A DNA stretch of 64,000 nucleotides from CAVXFB01 sp963760935 (GCA_963760935.1 CAVXFB010000008.1:1240001-1304000); one strand, 5' to 3'. Positions 51,750 to 60,873 are shown, numbered from the stretch's first letter. Notes: generated by a model not told the origin, from the sequence alone. Program-made: numbers and translations.

Positions 51750-52712
51750 ATGCGCATCCTCTTTATCGGCGATATCGTTGGCAAGCCTGGTCGGCACATC
51801 TGCACCCAGGTGATGCGCGGACTGCGTGCGGAGGAGCAACTCGATCTTGTCGTGGCCAACGCAGAAAACGTCGCCGGAGGCTCGGGCCTGACGCCGGAAA
51901 GTTATCACGAACTCATTGCCGCCGGCGTCGACGGCATCACGATGGGCGACCACGTCTATCGCCGCCGCGAAATCTTCTCGATCCTGCAAAGCGAACGGCG
52001 GATTGTCCGCCCGGCCAATTTTCCGCCCAGCGCTCCGGGCCACGACTTCGCCATCCTGCGAACGCGGCAGCAAGTGGGCGTGGCGATTTTCACGATGGTG
52101 GGCCGGGTGTTCATGCCGCCGGTCGATTGCCCTTTTACGGCTGCCGATCGGGTGCTGGCCGCCTTGCCGCCGGACGTGCACGTGATTCTGGTCGACTTTC
52201 ATGCCGAAGCCACTAGCGACAAGCAATTGATGGGCCGGCACCTCGACGGCCGCGTCAGCGCCGTGCTAGGCACGCATACCCACGTGCCGACGGCCGACGA
52301 GCAAATTCTGCCGGGCGGAACGGCCTTCCAGTGCGATGTTGGCATGACCGGCCCGCACGAGAGCATCTTGGGTCGGCGGATCGATCGTGTGATGGAGACC
52401 ACGCGAACCTTTCGCCCCACCCACTACGAGGTGGCCACTGGCGACGTGCGTCTCAACGGCGCCATTGTCGACGTCGATCCGGAAACCGGTCGAGCCACCG
52501 CGATCCGCCGCATTTGCGTCGATCAAGCGATGGCCCAACGCCTGGGAGCAGGAAAGGATGTGGCGGGAAAGACGGCAGGCGAAGGTGCCGAGGAGCGCAT
52601 AGTAGGCTCACGCCATTATCGCCAAAGGGGACATGTCTTGCGTGTCGAGTGGCGGCAAAGCGTACTTGGCGAGCACACCGTTGATTATGGACAGCGAAGC
52701 GTGTCGCGGTGA
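51750..52712 (+). CDS. ymdB: YmdB-family metallophosphoesterase (TIGR00282)
   Basis: Cyclic-nucleotide phosphodiesterase-type protein: RILFIGDIVGKPGR (first metal Asp), VVANAENVAGGSGLTPESYH, GITMGDHVYRRREI, VDFHAEATSDKQ, GTHTHVPTADEQILPGGTAF, DVGMTGPHESILG. In Bacillus the homologue influences biofilm and motility. The conserved part ends at about residue 262 (AIRRICVDQ), but the frame continues 58 residues over the 3' end of an antisense DUF2283 gene, so the true stop may have been lost by an indel after about 52540. Confidence 0.9.
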   Translation: MRILFIGDIVGKPGRHICTQVMRGLRAEEQLDLVVANAENVAGGSGLTPESYHELIAAGVDGITMGDHVYRRREIFSILQSERRIVRPANFPPSAPGHDFAILRTRQQVGVAIFTMVGRVFMPPVDCPFTAADRVLAALPPDVHVILVDFHAEATSDKQLMGRHLDGRVSAVLGTHTHVPTADEQILPGGTAFQCDVGMTGPHESILGRRIDRVMETTRTFRPTHYEVATGDVRLNGAIVDVDPETGRATAIRRICVDQAMAQRLGAGKDVAGKTAGEGAEERIVGSRHYRQRGHVLRVEWRQSVLGEHTVDYGQRSVSR

Positions 52713-52880
52713 CAGTATCTCGATTCCAATGTGTCGGTTGTCAGCGGTCAGATCGACCGCCAGGCGCTGCCCTTTCTGTACCACGCGCTGGCTTTTGTCA
52801 CTGTCGCGCCGCGGCAAATAAAGGTAAGCAGCCAATGGCTTTCTCCGGCGATATGTGATTTCCAGGTAGCGTTCGTGCAT
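52608..52880 (-). CDS. DUF2283 family protein
   Basis: 90 residues: MHERYLEITYRRRKPLAAYL, YLPRRDSDKSQRVVQKGQ, LAVDLTADNRHIGIEILSPR, LPPLDTQDMSPLAIMA. The D..G...GIEIL pattern is the core of DUF2283 (COG5428), a small beta-rich domain of unknown role sometimes paired with toxin-like DUF4258 proteins elsewhere in bacteria. Its last 105 bases overlap the YmdB frame in antisense. Confidence 0.8.
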   Translation of the reverse strand: MHERYLEITYRRRKPLAAYLYLPRRDSDKSQRVVQKGQRLAVDLTADNRHIGIEILSPRHASLSIINGVLAKYALPPLDTQDMSPLAIMA

Positions 52881-53245
52881 GGTTCATGTTTCCCAGCACG
52901 GACGCCCGATCCAACAGCAATGAAGTCGACCACGGATGGCGGGAGATGCTAACGAACATCCGCTGTCCCCGTTTGCACTTTCGCTCCTTGGCGCTTTCGC
53001 GATTCTTTTACACAGATCGCGAAACCACGAAAGGGCGACAACGCGAAAGACCACGAAGTGGCCGTCACTTTCGCCCAGCTTCTCAGGTTTAGCGGTATTT
53101 TTGCCCAAAAATCGCCCTTGTACCCCAGCCCGCATCTGGCTATCCTTCTGCCGCTCATCACTAGACCTAGTCCGCGGGTTGACGGGGTACGGCTCAAATT
53201 CGAGCCGATGCCAACGTGCCGGCAGATGCCATGCGAGGTGGTACG
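52881..53245. other. gap with CTTTCGCG-type repeats
   Basis: No gene recognised. Contains repeated words such as CTTTCGC, CGCGAAACCACGAAAG and GCGAAAGACCACGAAG, a low-complexity direct/inverted mix. GAGGTGG at 53235 serves the next gene. Confidence 0.4.
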
Positions 53246-53902
53246 ATGGATCGTCCCTCAGTTCGGTACTCATTCGCCGTAGCTTTGTTGCTGGCGGTGG
53301 CAATTTTGCCTGCAGTCGGTTGCCGCAGCGGCCTGTTTTCTCTTATGTACTTGATCAAAGGGACGGACGTTGATCCCGATTACGCCGGGCTGAAAGGCAA
53401 GAAGGTGGCCGTAGTCTGCCGGCCAATGGCGTCGCTGCAATACCGCAATGCCAACGCAGGCCGCGATATCGCCAACGTGGTCACGTCGCTGTTGGAACAG
53501 CAAGTGCCCAAGATCAAAACTGTTGACCAGCGCAAGGTGAACAAGTGGACCGATGAGAACACGTGGGAAGAGTATCAAGAGGTTGGCAAGGCGATGAAGG
53601 CCGACATGGTTATCGGCATCGACCTGGAAAGCTTTAGCATCTACCAAGGGCAGACGCTCTACCAGGGCAAGGCCGACGCTACGATCCGCGTCTACGACTG
53701 CAAGAACGGCGGCAAGATGGTGTTCGAGAAGATCATTCCGCAAGCCGTCTATCCGCCTAACTCCGGTGTGCCCACCTCGGATCGCACAGAGCCCGAGTTC
53801 CGCCGCGAGTTTATCGCGGTGTTGGCCGACCAGATCGCGCGGCATTTCTATGCCCACGATCCGCACGCCGACTTTGCCCAGGATGCGGCCGCCCTGCGAT
53901 AG
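53246..53902 (+). CDS. lipoprotein of unknown function
   Basis: 218 residues. The signal sequence has a lipobox: LLLAVAILPAVGCRSG, so the mature protein would be lipidated at Cys29. Mature part: VAVVCRPMASLQYRNANAGR, VTSLLEQQVPKIKTVDQRKV, KADMVIGIDLESFSIYQGQT, ADATIRVYDCKNGGKMVFEK. This alternating helix/strand layout resembles TolB-N/GNA1162-like lipoproteins. GAGGTGG lies 5 bases before the ATG. Probably anchored in the periplasm; role unknown. Confidence 0.78.
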   Translation: MDRPSVRYSFAVALLLAVAILPAVGCRSGLFSLMYLIKGTDVDPDYAGLKGKKVAVVCRPMASLQYRNANAGRDIANVVTSLLEQQVPKIKTVDQRKVNKWTDENTWEEYQEVGKAMKADMVIGIDLESFSIYQGQTLYQGKADATIRVYDCKNGGKMVFEKIIPQAVYPPNSGVPTSDRTEPEFRREFIAVLADQIARHFYAHDPHADFAQDAAALR

Positions 53903-54249
53903 GCGACAGCGGGCACAGCTTCTGTACGGTGCCTTTCCAACCTGCCCGTTGTCTGGCTGATGGGGGTGCTTAGCTGATGCGTCTTACTCAGCCACACGCA
54001 GCTTGATCGTCGCCGATCTTCTGGCATAGAGTAGGCTCCGGTTGCGCGAAGCCAAGTTTATCGCTTCTTATGCGCAATATCAGTATCTGGAGAGTGACGG
54101 CGTGAAAGCCGTATACGGCGGCGACGCCTCTTGTCGCATGGGCGTGCAGCCGCTAGAACTAGCGTGATTGTCATCTCCGCGCATCTCCTCTCGACGGGAT
54201 CGGACAACCTCGCCCTAACTCTCCCAGAAGGAAGAAGGACGACACACGC
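53903..54249. other. gap upstream of the GH88 operon
   Basis: No gene seen; a CCCTAACTCTCCC-type dispersed repeat lies at 54208-54240 directly before the GH88 gene. Confidence 0.4.
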
Positions 54250-55602
54250 ATGGATATCGACTTTTCGCTGCGGCCGGAAGCGCTCTTGCCGAGGCTAAGG
54301 CGGTTCTGGAGACTCTCAGGTGATAAGATTGCGAAGATTGAGAAGACCTACGACCCGGCCGACCGCTCGCCGGTGTTCACCGTGCGGGGGCAGTACACGG
54401 CCCGAGGGTGGACGGAATGGACGCAGGGTCTGCGCTTCGGCTCGGCCATTCTGCAGTTTGATGCTACGGGCGATGCCGAAATGTTGGAGATTGGCCGGCG
54501 AAACACGGTCGAGCGGATGGCGAGGCACGTCAGCCACGTCGGCGTTCACGACCACGGCTTCAATAACGTCAGCACGTATGGCAATCTATTGCGGCTGATG
54601 GGCGAGGGGCGAATCACGGAAGATCCGTGGGAGCGACGCTTCTACGAACTGGCACTAAAGACCAGCGGCGCAATTCAGGCCCGGCGCTGGACCATCACAA
54701 AAGACACTGGCTATATCTATTCGTTCAACGGCCCACACTCATTGTTTGTCGATACAATGCGCTCGTTGCGGATACTCGCCATCGCGCATCTGTTGGGCCA
54801 CGTGCTGATGGAAGAAAACGACCTTCGGGTGTCGCTCTTGGACCGGCTGAAGATGCATGCCGCCACTACGGCAAATTGGTCGGTCTACTACGGCAAAGGA
54901 CGCGACGCGTATGACATCCGCGGTCGCGTATCGCACGAGGCGATCTTCAACATTAACGACGGCGCCTTCCGCTGCCCCAATTCTCAGCAAGGCTATTCGC
55001 CGTTTTCCACGTGGACCCGCGGACTGGCATGGGCAATGTGCGGGTTTGCCGAGCAACTGGAGTTTCTTCACGCCTTGGGCGACAGGGCGTTGGCCCCGCA
55101 ATTGCTCGAGGCCGCCCAGGCGACGTGCGATTTCTATATCGAACAGGCCACGGCGTCCGACGGCATACCGTATTGGGACACCGGCGCTCCCAACCTCCAC
55201 CGCCTTGGCGATTGGCAGTCGCGGCCTTCCGATCCATACAATGACTTCGAGCCGGTCGATAGTTCGGCAGCGGCCGTCGCGGCGCAGGGGTTGTTGCGGT
55301 TGGGGCGATATCTGAACAACGAACGCTACCAACAAGCTGGCCTGACCGTGCTCGGTGCGTTGCTGAGCCCGCCGTATTTGAACGCCGATGTGCGGCATCA
55401 AGGGCTCATCCTGCATAGCATTTATCATCGGCCGAACGGCTGGGACTACGTGCCGGAAGGAAGGAAAGTGCCATGCGGTGAGTCGTCGATGTGGGGCGAT
55501 TATCATGCTCGCGAGGCAGCACTATACGTCCAGCGACTGGCCGAAGACAAACCCTACTTAACGTTCTGGGGGAACCTCCATGATCATCGCCGACCTCAAT
55601 AA
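54250..55602 (+). CDS. glycoside hydrolase family 88/105-like unsaturated glucuronyl hydrolase
   Basis: 450 residues, alpha/alpha barrel. QGYSPFSTWTRGLAWAMCGF and YWDTGAPNLHRLGDW followed by FEPVDSSAAAVAAQGLLRLG match GH88 landmarks (Q..S..STW.RG.AW; D.SA.AI.A.GLL.L). GH88 enzymes remove unsaturated uronic acids from oligosaccharides made by polysaccharide lyases. No signal peptide, so it acts on imported oligosaccharide. The next gene overlaps its end by 23 bases. Confidence 0.83.
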   Translation: MDIDFSLRPEALLPRLRRFWRLSGDKIAKIEKTYDPADRSPVFTVRGQYTARGWTEWTQGLRFGSAILQFDATGDAEMLEIGRRNTVERMARHVSHVGVHDHGFNNVSTYGNLLRLMGEGRITEDPWERRFYELALKTSGAIQARRWTITKDTGYIYSFNGPHSLFVDTMRSLRILAIAHLLGHVLMEENDLRVSLLDRLKMHAATTANWSVYYGKGRDAYDIRGRVSHEAIFNINDGAFRCPNSQQGYSPFSTWTRGLAWAMCGFAEQLEFLHALGDRALAPQLLEAAQATCDFYIEQATASDGIPYWDTGAPNLHRLGDWQSRPSDPYNDFEPVDSSAAAVAAQGLLRLGRYLNNERYQQAGLTVLGALLSPPYLNADVRHQGLILHSIYHRPNGWDYVPEGRKVPCGESSMWGDYHAREAALYVQRLAEDKPYLTFWGNLHDHRRPQ

Positions 55603-56026
55603 AACCGAAGGCCGCCGTTATCCAGCCCGGCGGCGCACGCAGAACATCGTCGGCGGCCCATCGAACATCCAGGCAACCCAATTCTCCTTGGGCTATGTCA
55701 CTCTGGATCCCAATGGCGGCCAAGTGCCTTGGCACAATCAACAACAGGAAGAGGTCTACCTGGTGCTCGAGGGCACCGGCGAAATGTGCCTCGGCAGCGA
55801 GCGGCAAGTGATGACAAACGGTCAGGCAGTGTATATCCCGTCGGGCGTATTCCACCAGTTGACTAACGTCGGAGCTACGCCTCTCAAAATGCTCTACTGT
55901 TATGGGCCGGCGGGCGACGTGGCCCATTGGCGGCAGGAGCTTAGCGGCACATTGCCAAAGGCGGGCGTCGAGGCGCCGCCGCTCCCAGAAGGCGCCCAAC
56001 CGCAATGTACGGAGAAGCCGAAATAG
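55580..56026 (+). CDS. cupin domain protein
   Basis: 148 residues: VTLDPNGGQVPWHNQQQEEV, YLVLEGTGEMCLGSERQVMT, AVYIPSGVFHQLTNVGATPL. Cupin motif 1 (WHNQQQEEVYLVLEG) and motif 2 (IPSGVFHQLTN) are complete, with His/Glu/His ligands. The ATG at 55580 lies inside the GH88 gene after GGGGGAAC, so the two are coupled. Probably an isomerase or sugar-binding accessory of the same pathway. Confidence 0.87.
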   Translation: MIIADLNKTEGRRYPARRRTQNIVGGPSNIQATQFSLGYVTLDPNGGQVPWHNQQQEEVYLVLEGTGEMCLGSERQVMTNGQAVYIPSGVFHQLTNVGATPLKMLYCYGPAGDVAHWRQELSGTLPKAGVEAPPLPEGAQPQCTEKPK

Positions 56027-56085
56027 GGGGCGGGAGGCGAGGGATGGGGGGCGGGAGGCGAGGGACGGGGGATGGGAGAGCAACA
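56027..56085. repeat. G-rich direct repeat (quadruplex-prone)
   Basis: GGGGGCGGGAGGCGAGGGAT is followed by GGGGGGCGGGAGGCGAGGGA: a 22-base direct repeat with eight G runs of three or more. A related C-rich run at 56484-56518 lies on the other side of the four-helix-bundle gene. Similar sequence is captured in bamA. Confidence 0.55.
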
Positions 56086-56094
56086 AGCACGACC

Positions 56095-56472
56095 ATGAAT
56101 GTGACCTGCTACCGCGACTTGGAGGTGTGGCAACTCGGGATTAAGCTCACCAAGCAAGTCTACGAATTGACTCGAACGTTTCCAAAGCATGAACTGTATG
56201 CCCTATGAAACCAGATGCAGTGGGCGGCGGTTTCCATTCCCGCGAATATCGCGGAAGGACATGCACGATCATCGACCAAGGAATTCCTGCATTATCTCGC
56301 TATCGCTCGCGGGTCGCTTGCGGAACTGGAGACTCTGCTAACGATTTCGGAGGAACTTCAGTATTCTCAGCCGTCGGCAAACTCTCCAATCCTTCAACAG
56401 TGTGATCGGCTCAGCCGAATGATCGCCGGACTACGGAATCGTCTAAGTGAGAGACTACAGATTTCAAATTGA
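56095..56472 (+). pseudogene. four-helix-bundle (23S rRNA IVP) protein with an internal stop
   Basis: From the ATG of MNVTCYRDLEVWQLGIKLTK, VYELTRTFPKHELYAL, then TGA at 56206-56208, then in the same frame NQMQWAAVSIPANIAEGHAR, STKEFLHYLAIARGSLAELE. The family, originally found as an ORF in 23S rRNA intervening sequences, reads FPK.E.Y.LT.Q...A..SIPANIAEG.; the TGA replaces the Thr. So one substitution or small change breaks an otherwise perfect gene of about 124 codons. It is flanked by G/C-rich repeats, suggesting it moved in as a cassette. Confidence 0.8.
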
Positions 56473-56531
56473 AGTGTGACTTCTCGCCCCCCGTCCCCCA
56501 ATCCCCGTTCCCAACAGTGCGAGTCGAAAGC

Positions 56532-57710
56532 ATGGCAGACACTAAGATTCACAACATCGGCGTCATCATGAACGGCGTCACCGGACGCATGGGCACGAAC
56601 CAGCACCTGATGCGCTCTATCATGGCAATCAGGCGTCAGGGGGGCGTGCGACTAAGCGATGCCGAGACAATTATGCCCGAGCCGCTTTTGGTCGGCCGCA
56701 ATCCGGCGAAGCTCGAAGCGCTGGCGGCCGAGGCTGGCGCAGACCCAAGCAGTGGCACACTGCGTTGGACGACCGACCTCGACGCCGCGTTGGCCGACGA
56801 TCGCTGCTCGATTTACTTCGACGCCCAAACCACAGACCGCCGCGTCGAAGCAGTCACCAAGGCGATCGCTGCCGGCAAACACGTCTATTGCGAGAAGCCA
56901 ACGGCCACCAACACGGCCGACGCGCTGGAACTGTACCGACTTGCGAAAGCGGCTGGCGTCAAGAACGGCGTAGTACAGGACAAGCTCTGGCTGCCGGGGC
57001 TGCTAAAGCTCAAGACGCTCCGCGATACGGGCTTTTTCGGCCAGATTCTCTCCGTTCGCGGCGAGTTCGGCTATTGGGTCTTCGAAGGCGACACCGTACC
57101 GTCACAGCGTCCCTCGTGGAACTATCGCAAGGAGCAAGGGGGCGGCATCATCGTCGACATGCTCTCCCATTTCCGCTACGTACTCGATAATCTCTTTGGC
57201 GCGGTCCAGGCCGTCTCGTGCCACGGAGCGACGCACGTGCCAAAACGGTGGGACGAGAATGGCCGGCCCTACGACTGTACGGCCGAGGATTCGGCCTATG
57301 CGACGTTCGAGCTCGAAGGCGGCATCATGGCGCACATCAACGCAAGTTGGTGCGTCCGAGTCCGGCGGGATGACCTATTTGTGCTGCAAGTCGACGGCTC
57401 GAAGGGCAGCGCCGTCGCCGGTCTGCGCGATTGCTGGGTGCAGCCTTACGGCGCCACTCCGCGACCAGTTTGGAACCCCGATGTCGACAGCCCGCTGAAC
57501 TTCTACGACGGCTGGCAGAAAGTTCCGCAGCAGCAAGCGTACGACAACGCCTTCAAGATCGAGTGGGAACTATTTCTGCGGCATGTCGTCAAGAACGATC
57601 CGTTCCGCTGGACGTTGCTGGAAGGCGCCAAGGGCGTGCAATTGGCCGAACAGGGAATCGCGTCTTGGCAACAGCGCCAGTGGCTCCCGCTCCCGCCGCT
57701 GAAAGCGTAG
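56532..57710 (+). CDS. Gfo/Idh/MocA family oxidoreductase
   Basis: 392 residues. NAD(P)-binding start IGVIMNGVTGRMGTNQHLM, AIAAGKHVYCEKPTATNTAD (the EKP motif with catalytic Lys), RKEQGGGIIVDMLSHFRYVL (catalytic His region GG...D..H). An atypical insertion GRNPAKLEALAAEAG is present near the nucleotide loop. It oxidises or reduces a sugar or inositol derivative. Transcribed with GH88 and cupin, it fits uronic-acid metabolism. Its end faces the convergent PFK gene across a 90-base gap with a decayed REP. Confidence 0.9.
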   Translation: MADTKIHNIGVIMNGVTGRMGTNQHLMRSIMAIRRQGGVRLSDAETIMPEPLLVGRNPAKLEALAAEAGADPSSGTLRWTTDLDAALADDRCSIYFDAQTTDRRVEAVTKAIAAGKHVYCEKPTATNTADALELYRLAKAAGVKNGVVQDKLWLPGLLKLKTLRDTGFFGQILSVRGEFGYWVFEGDTVPSQRPSWNYRKEQGGGIIVDMLSHFRYVLDNLFGAVQAVSCHGATHVPKRWDENGRPYDCTAEDSAYATFELEGGIMAHINASWCVRVRRDDLFVLQVDGSKGSAVAGLRDCWVQPYGATPRPVWNPDVDSPLNFYDGWQKVPQQQAYDNAFKIEWELFLRHVVKNDPFRWTLLEGAKGVQLAEQGIASWQQRQWLPLPPLKA

Positions 57711-57737
57711 ATCAATGACGCGTGTTTTTGGCCATCG

Positions 57738-57790
57738 CCCTCTCGTGCCTCCCGGCACACCGATTGCCGAGCTATCCGTGCCACCCGCGC
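57738..57790. repeat. decayed REP palindrome (family A) between convergent genes
   Basis: CTCTCGTGCCTCCCGGCACA, CCGATTGCCGAGCTATCCGTG and GCCACCCGCGC keep the order of the RAYT-flanking palindrome but with mismatches in the stem. May act as a shared terminator. Confidence 0.55.
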
Positions 57791-57799
57791 TACATTTTT

Positions 57800-58999
57800 T
57801 CACGCAGAGACTCCCGCCAGACGCACGTACTCGGGCAGCGACCCGACCAGCGGCTTGAGATACTCCAGACAGGCGGCGGTTACGTAATTTCCTTCGGCAT
57901 TGATATACGCGTCGGGCATTGGCTTGGCGCCCAAGGCAACCTCGGCCAGCGGCGCCTCGCCAAGCGACCAGCGGTACGGATCACTGCTTTCGCGCACGAT
58001 GCTCACCATCACGCCGCTGCGACCCTCGGCCGCCAATTCCACGGCACGCCGCCCACAGGCATAGGCCTCGTCGACATCGCCGCAACTCGCCCGATCAGCG
58101 GCGCACATTTGCAGCGACTCGCATACCTGGAACTCGCCTCGCCAGCCGTACGCAGCGTTGATCATGCGGTGCAGCATCATGGCAGCGCTGGTGCCGCCCA
58201 TCGCGCCAAACTCGACGTTGGCAAACTTATCGGTCACCGACGAAGCGCTGATCGGCGTGCCGTCGGCATAGCAAACGCCCTCGCCGCAGACGACGCTGCA
58301 CCAACCGTAGCGGTCGTAGCATCGTTTCACGTCGGCCAGGAATTGGTCGCGATCGAAGGCCCGCTCGGGCAACAGGATGATGTGCGGAGCGTCGTCCTCA
58401 GCCTGTTTGGCCAAAGCGCTGGCCGCCGGAAGCCAACCGGCCGAGCGGCCGACCGTTTGGAAGATTACGTACTGATCGACGCGCTTCATGTCGCGCGCGA
58501 ACATGCCCGCCTGCTTGACTGACATGGCCACGTATCGGGCAGCGCTGCCGAAACCGGGCGTGTGGTCGGTGCCGCAAAGGTCATTATCGACCGTCTTGGG
58601 TACGCCGACGCCGATCAGTTCGTACCCATGCTCGCGGCAGTATTGTTCCACGCGATGAATCGTGTCCATCGTGTCGTTGCCACCGATGAGGAAATAGTAG
58701 CGGATATCGTGCTTCTTCAGCATTTCGAGAACGCCCGGGAAGTCCTCGTCGCGGAGCTTGTAGCGGCAGCTTCCCAGGGCGGAACTGGGCGTTTGGCGCA
58801 GGCTCTCGATCGTTGCGGCCGACTCGCGTCCGAGGTCGATCACCTCGCCCCGCATGAAGCCTTCGATGCCGAAACGCATGCCGAGCGTTTTGCCGATGTC
58901 TTTTTGGGCCAGACAATGTTGGATGATTCCGCAGAGGCTGGCATTGATCACGCTGGTCGGCCCGCCGCTTTGTCCGATAATTGCATTGCCACGAAGCAT
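57800..58999 (-). CDS. pfp: pyrophosphate-dependent 6-phosphofructokinase
   Basis: 399 residues. AIIGQSGGPTSVINASLCGI (donor site), FLIGGNDTMDTIHRVEQYC and VGVPKTVDNDLCGTDHTPGF. The Asp after GGN (GGND instead of the ATP-type GGDG) together with Lys in PKTVDND are the residues that define PPi-dependence in this family. The reaction is reversible: fructose-6-P plus PPi to fructose-1,6-P2. FQTVGRSAGWLP matches the substrate-binding MGR.AG motif. It follows the SIS/PIG-L/GATase genes on the same strand after a 230-base gap. Confidence 0.92.
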   Translation of the reverse strand: MLRGNAIIGQSGGPTSVINASLCGIIQHCLAQKDIGKTLGMRFGIEGFMRGEVIDLGRESAATIESLRQTPSSALGSCRYKLRDEDFPGVLEMLKKHDIRYYFLIGGNDTMDTIHRVEQYCREHGYELIGVGVPKTVDNDLCGTDHTPGFGSAARYVAMSVKQAGMFARDMKRVDQYVIFQTVGRSAGWLPAASALAKQAEDDAPHIILLPERAFDRDQFLADVKRCYDRYGWCSVVCGEGVCYADGTPISASSVTDKFANVEFGAMGGTSAAMMLHRMINAAYGWRGEFQVCESLQMCAADRASCGDVDEAYACGRRAVELAAEGRSGVMVSIVRESSDPYRWSLGEAPLAEVALGAKPMPDAYINAEGNYVTAACLEYLKPLVGSLPEYVRLAGVSA

Positions 59000-59231
59000 A
59001 AGTCTACTCCCGTCGTTGATTCATTAGGGCGTGGTCGCGAAGTGCCGTCGCCACAAGGATGTGAGCGATCAGATGTCAGCTTTCAGCTTTTTACCGTCGA
59101 CTTTCTCTCTTCTTGGGGTCGCCTCATGCACGTTGCACCCGCTCACAATTCTCCAGCGGTATCGAACACCGCCAACTGACTGCTGAAAGCTGACCGCTAT
59201 TCGCTGTCACAAAAGAGCTACGACCGCCGCA

Positions 59232-59978
59232 TCACAGGTTTCCCGTCCAAACCAGCAGATTCCGAAAGAAGCCGGCGTACCAGTTGCCGACCTCAACTGT
59301 CTCTCCAGCGACTTGCTGAACTACGCGTTGGTCGCCCCAATCGACCAATCCGCCGACCCAATGGGGCGCAACGTCCGTGGCGAGTGCCGCCGTTCGGCCG
59401 GCGTCGTGCTGTCCGACGACCAGCAATGGCGATTCACCGACTTTCGCAAACGCGAATTCGCCGCCCGTCTGCCGCACCGAGAACCGCACCGTGCTCAAGA
59501 TCGTCCGCGTATCGGGCTTCGGCGTGATGGCGTTAAAGCCGCCGATCCCCGGCGGCTGGTCCCACCGCAACCCGTCAACTGTTGGATGGTCGGCCACCTT
59601 CTGAATCAAGCACGGTTGGGCATAGTTGCGCCGATCGTCGGTGGTCTGCATGATCACGGGCAAGACATCCATCAGCGGCGTATCGTGATACTCGCCGAGG
59701 CGCCCGAAGAAGCTCTCCCATCCGCCGAGCATTAAGAGGCCGGAGCCCGCTGCAACGCGCTCGGCGACATGCTTCATCGCCGGGTCGCCAAACTGCGCGG
59801 CCGGATAATCGCTCACAACGTAGAGAGCGTACGCTTGCGATCCAAACGTCGGACCCGGTTGGGCGTTGCTCGGCACGTAATCAAACTCCAGCCCGTGATG
59901 CAGCATGATCGCTGCCAAGTAGCTGGCCGCGCCGCCCAGCGAACCGTCGCCAAGGTAACAAATCTGGCCACGCATCAC
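59232..59978 (-). CDS. GATase1-like protein (putative glutamine amidotransferase, PF07090 type)
   Basis: 248 residues: ICYLGDGSLGGAASYLAAIM, GLLMLGGWESFFGRLGEYHD, LMDVLPVIMQTTDD, LLVVGQHDAGRTAALATDVA, HWVGGLVDWGDQRVV. The flavodoxin-like fold is clear but the nucleophile elbow reads LGGWESF with no Cys, so glutaminase activity is unlikely. Its ATG overlaps the PIG-L stop (ATGA), tying it to amino-sugar handling. Relatives occur with carbohydrate genes in Bacteroidetes and planctomycetes. Confidence 0.75.
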   Translation of the reverse strand: MMRGQICYLGDGSLGGAASYLAAIMLHHGLEFDYVPSNAQPGPTFGSQAYALYVVSDYPAAQFGDPAMKHVAERVAAGSGLLMLGGWESFFGRLGEYHDTPLMDVLPVIMQTTDDRRNYAQPCLIQKVADHPTVDGLRWDQPPGIGGFNAITPKPDTRTILSTVRFSVRQTGGEFAFAKVGESPLLVVGQHDAGRTAALATDVAPHWVGGLVDWGDQRVVQQVAGETVEVGNWYAGFFRNLLVWTGNL

Positions 59979-60805
59979 GATTCCCCGACGAACAACGCTT
60001 GGTACTTCTCGGGCGAGTAGAAGTGAAACTCCAACTCGCGAAGATACTCAACTGGCCCGGCGTTGCGTTGGATCTCGACCAACGTCCCGATCTGCTCCTG
60101 ACTCACAAAAGCCTGGATCGCTTGCAGCTTGGTCTCCAGCATTTCCGGCGGGGTCTGGACGCGAATCTGGGGCGGCTCGGGGAAATCGCAGTAGACGGCA
60201 AACTCGTATACCTTGGGCACCTCGGCGATTGGATCGCCTATCTCTGGCCAGATGCTCCCTTGGGCGTGAAACAGGCTGATAAGCAACTCAGAGTGCACGA
60301 TGCGATGGTCGGGATGCAGGTCGGCGCTGGTGGGCAAGAACACGCGAGTTGGTCGTATCTCACGCAGGGCATGCGTAAAGGCGTTCTGCATGCCGCCGGC
60401 CCCCTCGATCTCGGTTGGGGCCCCGACCGTGGTGAAATGCCGACCCTGGAAAGCGCTCAGATTGCAGTCGGGGCACTCGATAAACCGCAGCCCATCGGCC
60501 GGAAGGCCCAGAATTTGATAGGATTGTTCTGCTTCGGCGTGGCGGATCTTGCTGATCAACTGTCGCTGCTCGAAGCGGCAATAGCCCATTCGGCCATCCG
60601 TGACCACGGCGGCGTGTACCTGCGCCCCTTCGGCCAAGCCAATCTGAAACGTCAGCCCGGCGCCCGTGACCACGTCGTCATCATGCGGCGAAACGAACAT
60701 CCAGCACTCGGCCGGGCCGCGCCAATCGGAGAACAATTCCGCAATCTTCGACGTTGTGAAAATGCCGCGCGGAGACCGACGCGTGTAGATCATGTTTTCA
60801 GACAC
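59975..60805 (-). CDS. PIG-L family deacetylase
   Basis: 276 residues: MFVSPHDDDVVTGAGLTFQI (PHDD metal/catalytic motif), AAVVTDGRMGYCR, KIRHAEAEQSYQILGLP, FLPTSADLHPDHRIVHSELL (HPDH metal motif). Zn-dependent N-deacetylase of N-acetylglucosaminyl compounds. Flanked by a SIS isomerase and the GATase-like gene, the context suggests deacetylation of an amino sugar and further conversion. Confidence 0.88.
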   Translation of the reverse strand: MSENMIYTRRSPRGIFTTSKIAELFSDWRGPAECWMFVSPHDDDVVTGAGLTFQIGLAEGAQVHAAVVTDGRMGYCRFEQRQLISKIRHAEAEQSYQILGLPADGLRFIECPDCNLSAFQGRHFTTVGAPTEIEGAGGMQNAFTHALREIRPTRVFLPTSADLHPDHRIVHSELLISLFHAQGSIWPEIGDPIAEVPKVYEFAVYCDFPEPPQIRVQTPPEMLETKLQAIQAFVSQEQIGTLVEIQRNAGPVEYLRELEFHFYSPEKYQALFVGES

Positions 60806-60873
60806 TTCGCAGATTCCTATCAGCTTTCAAGAGGTCTCCCCTCCTTCTTTGGGAGAAAGAGAGGGTGCGGGCA

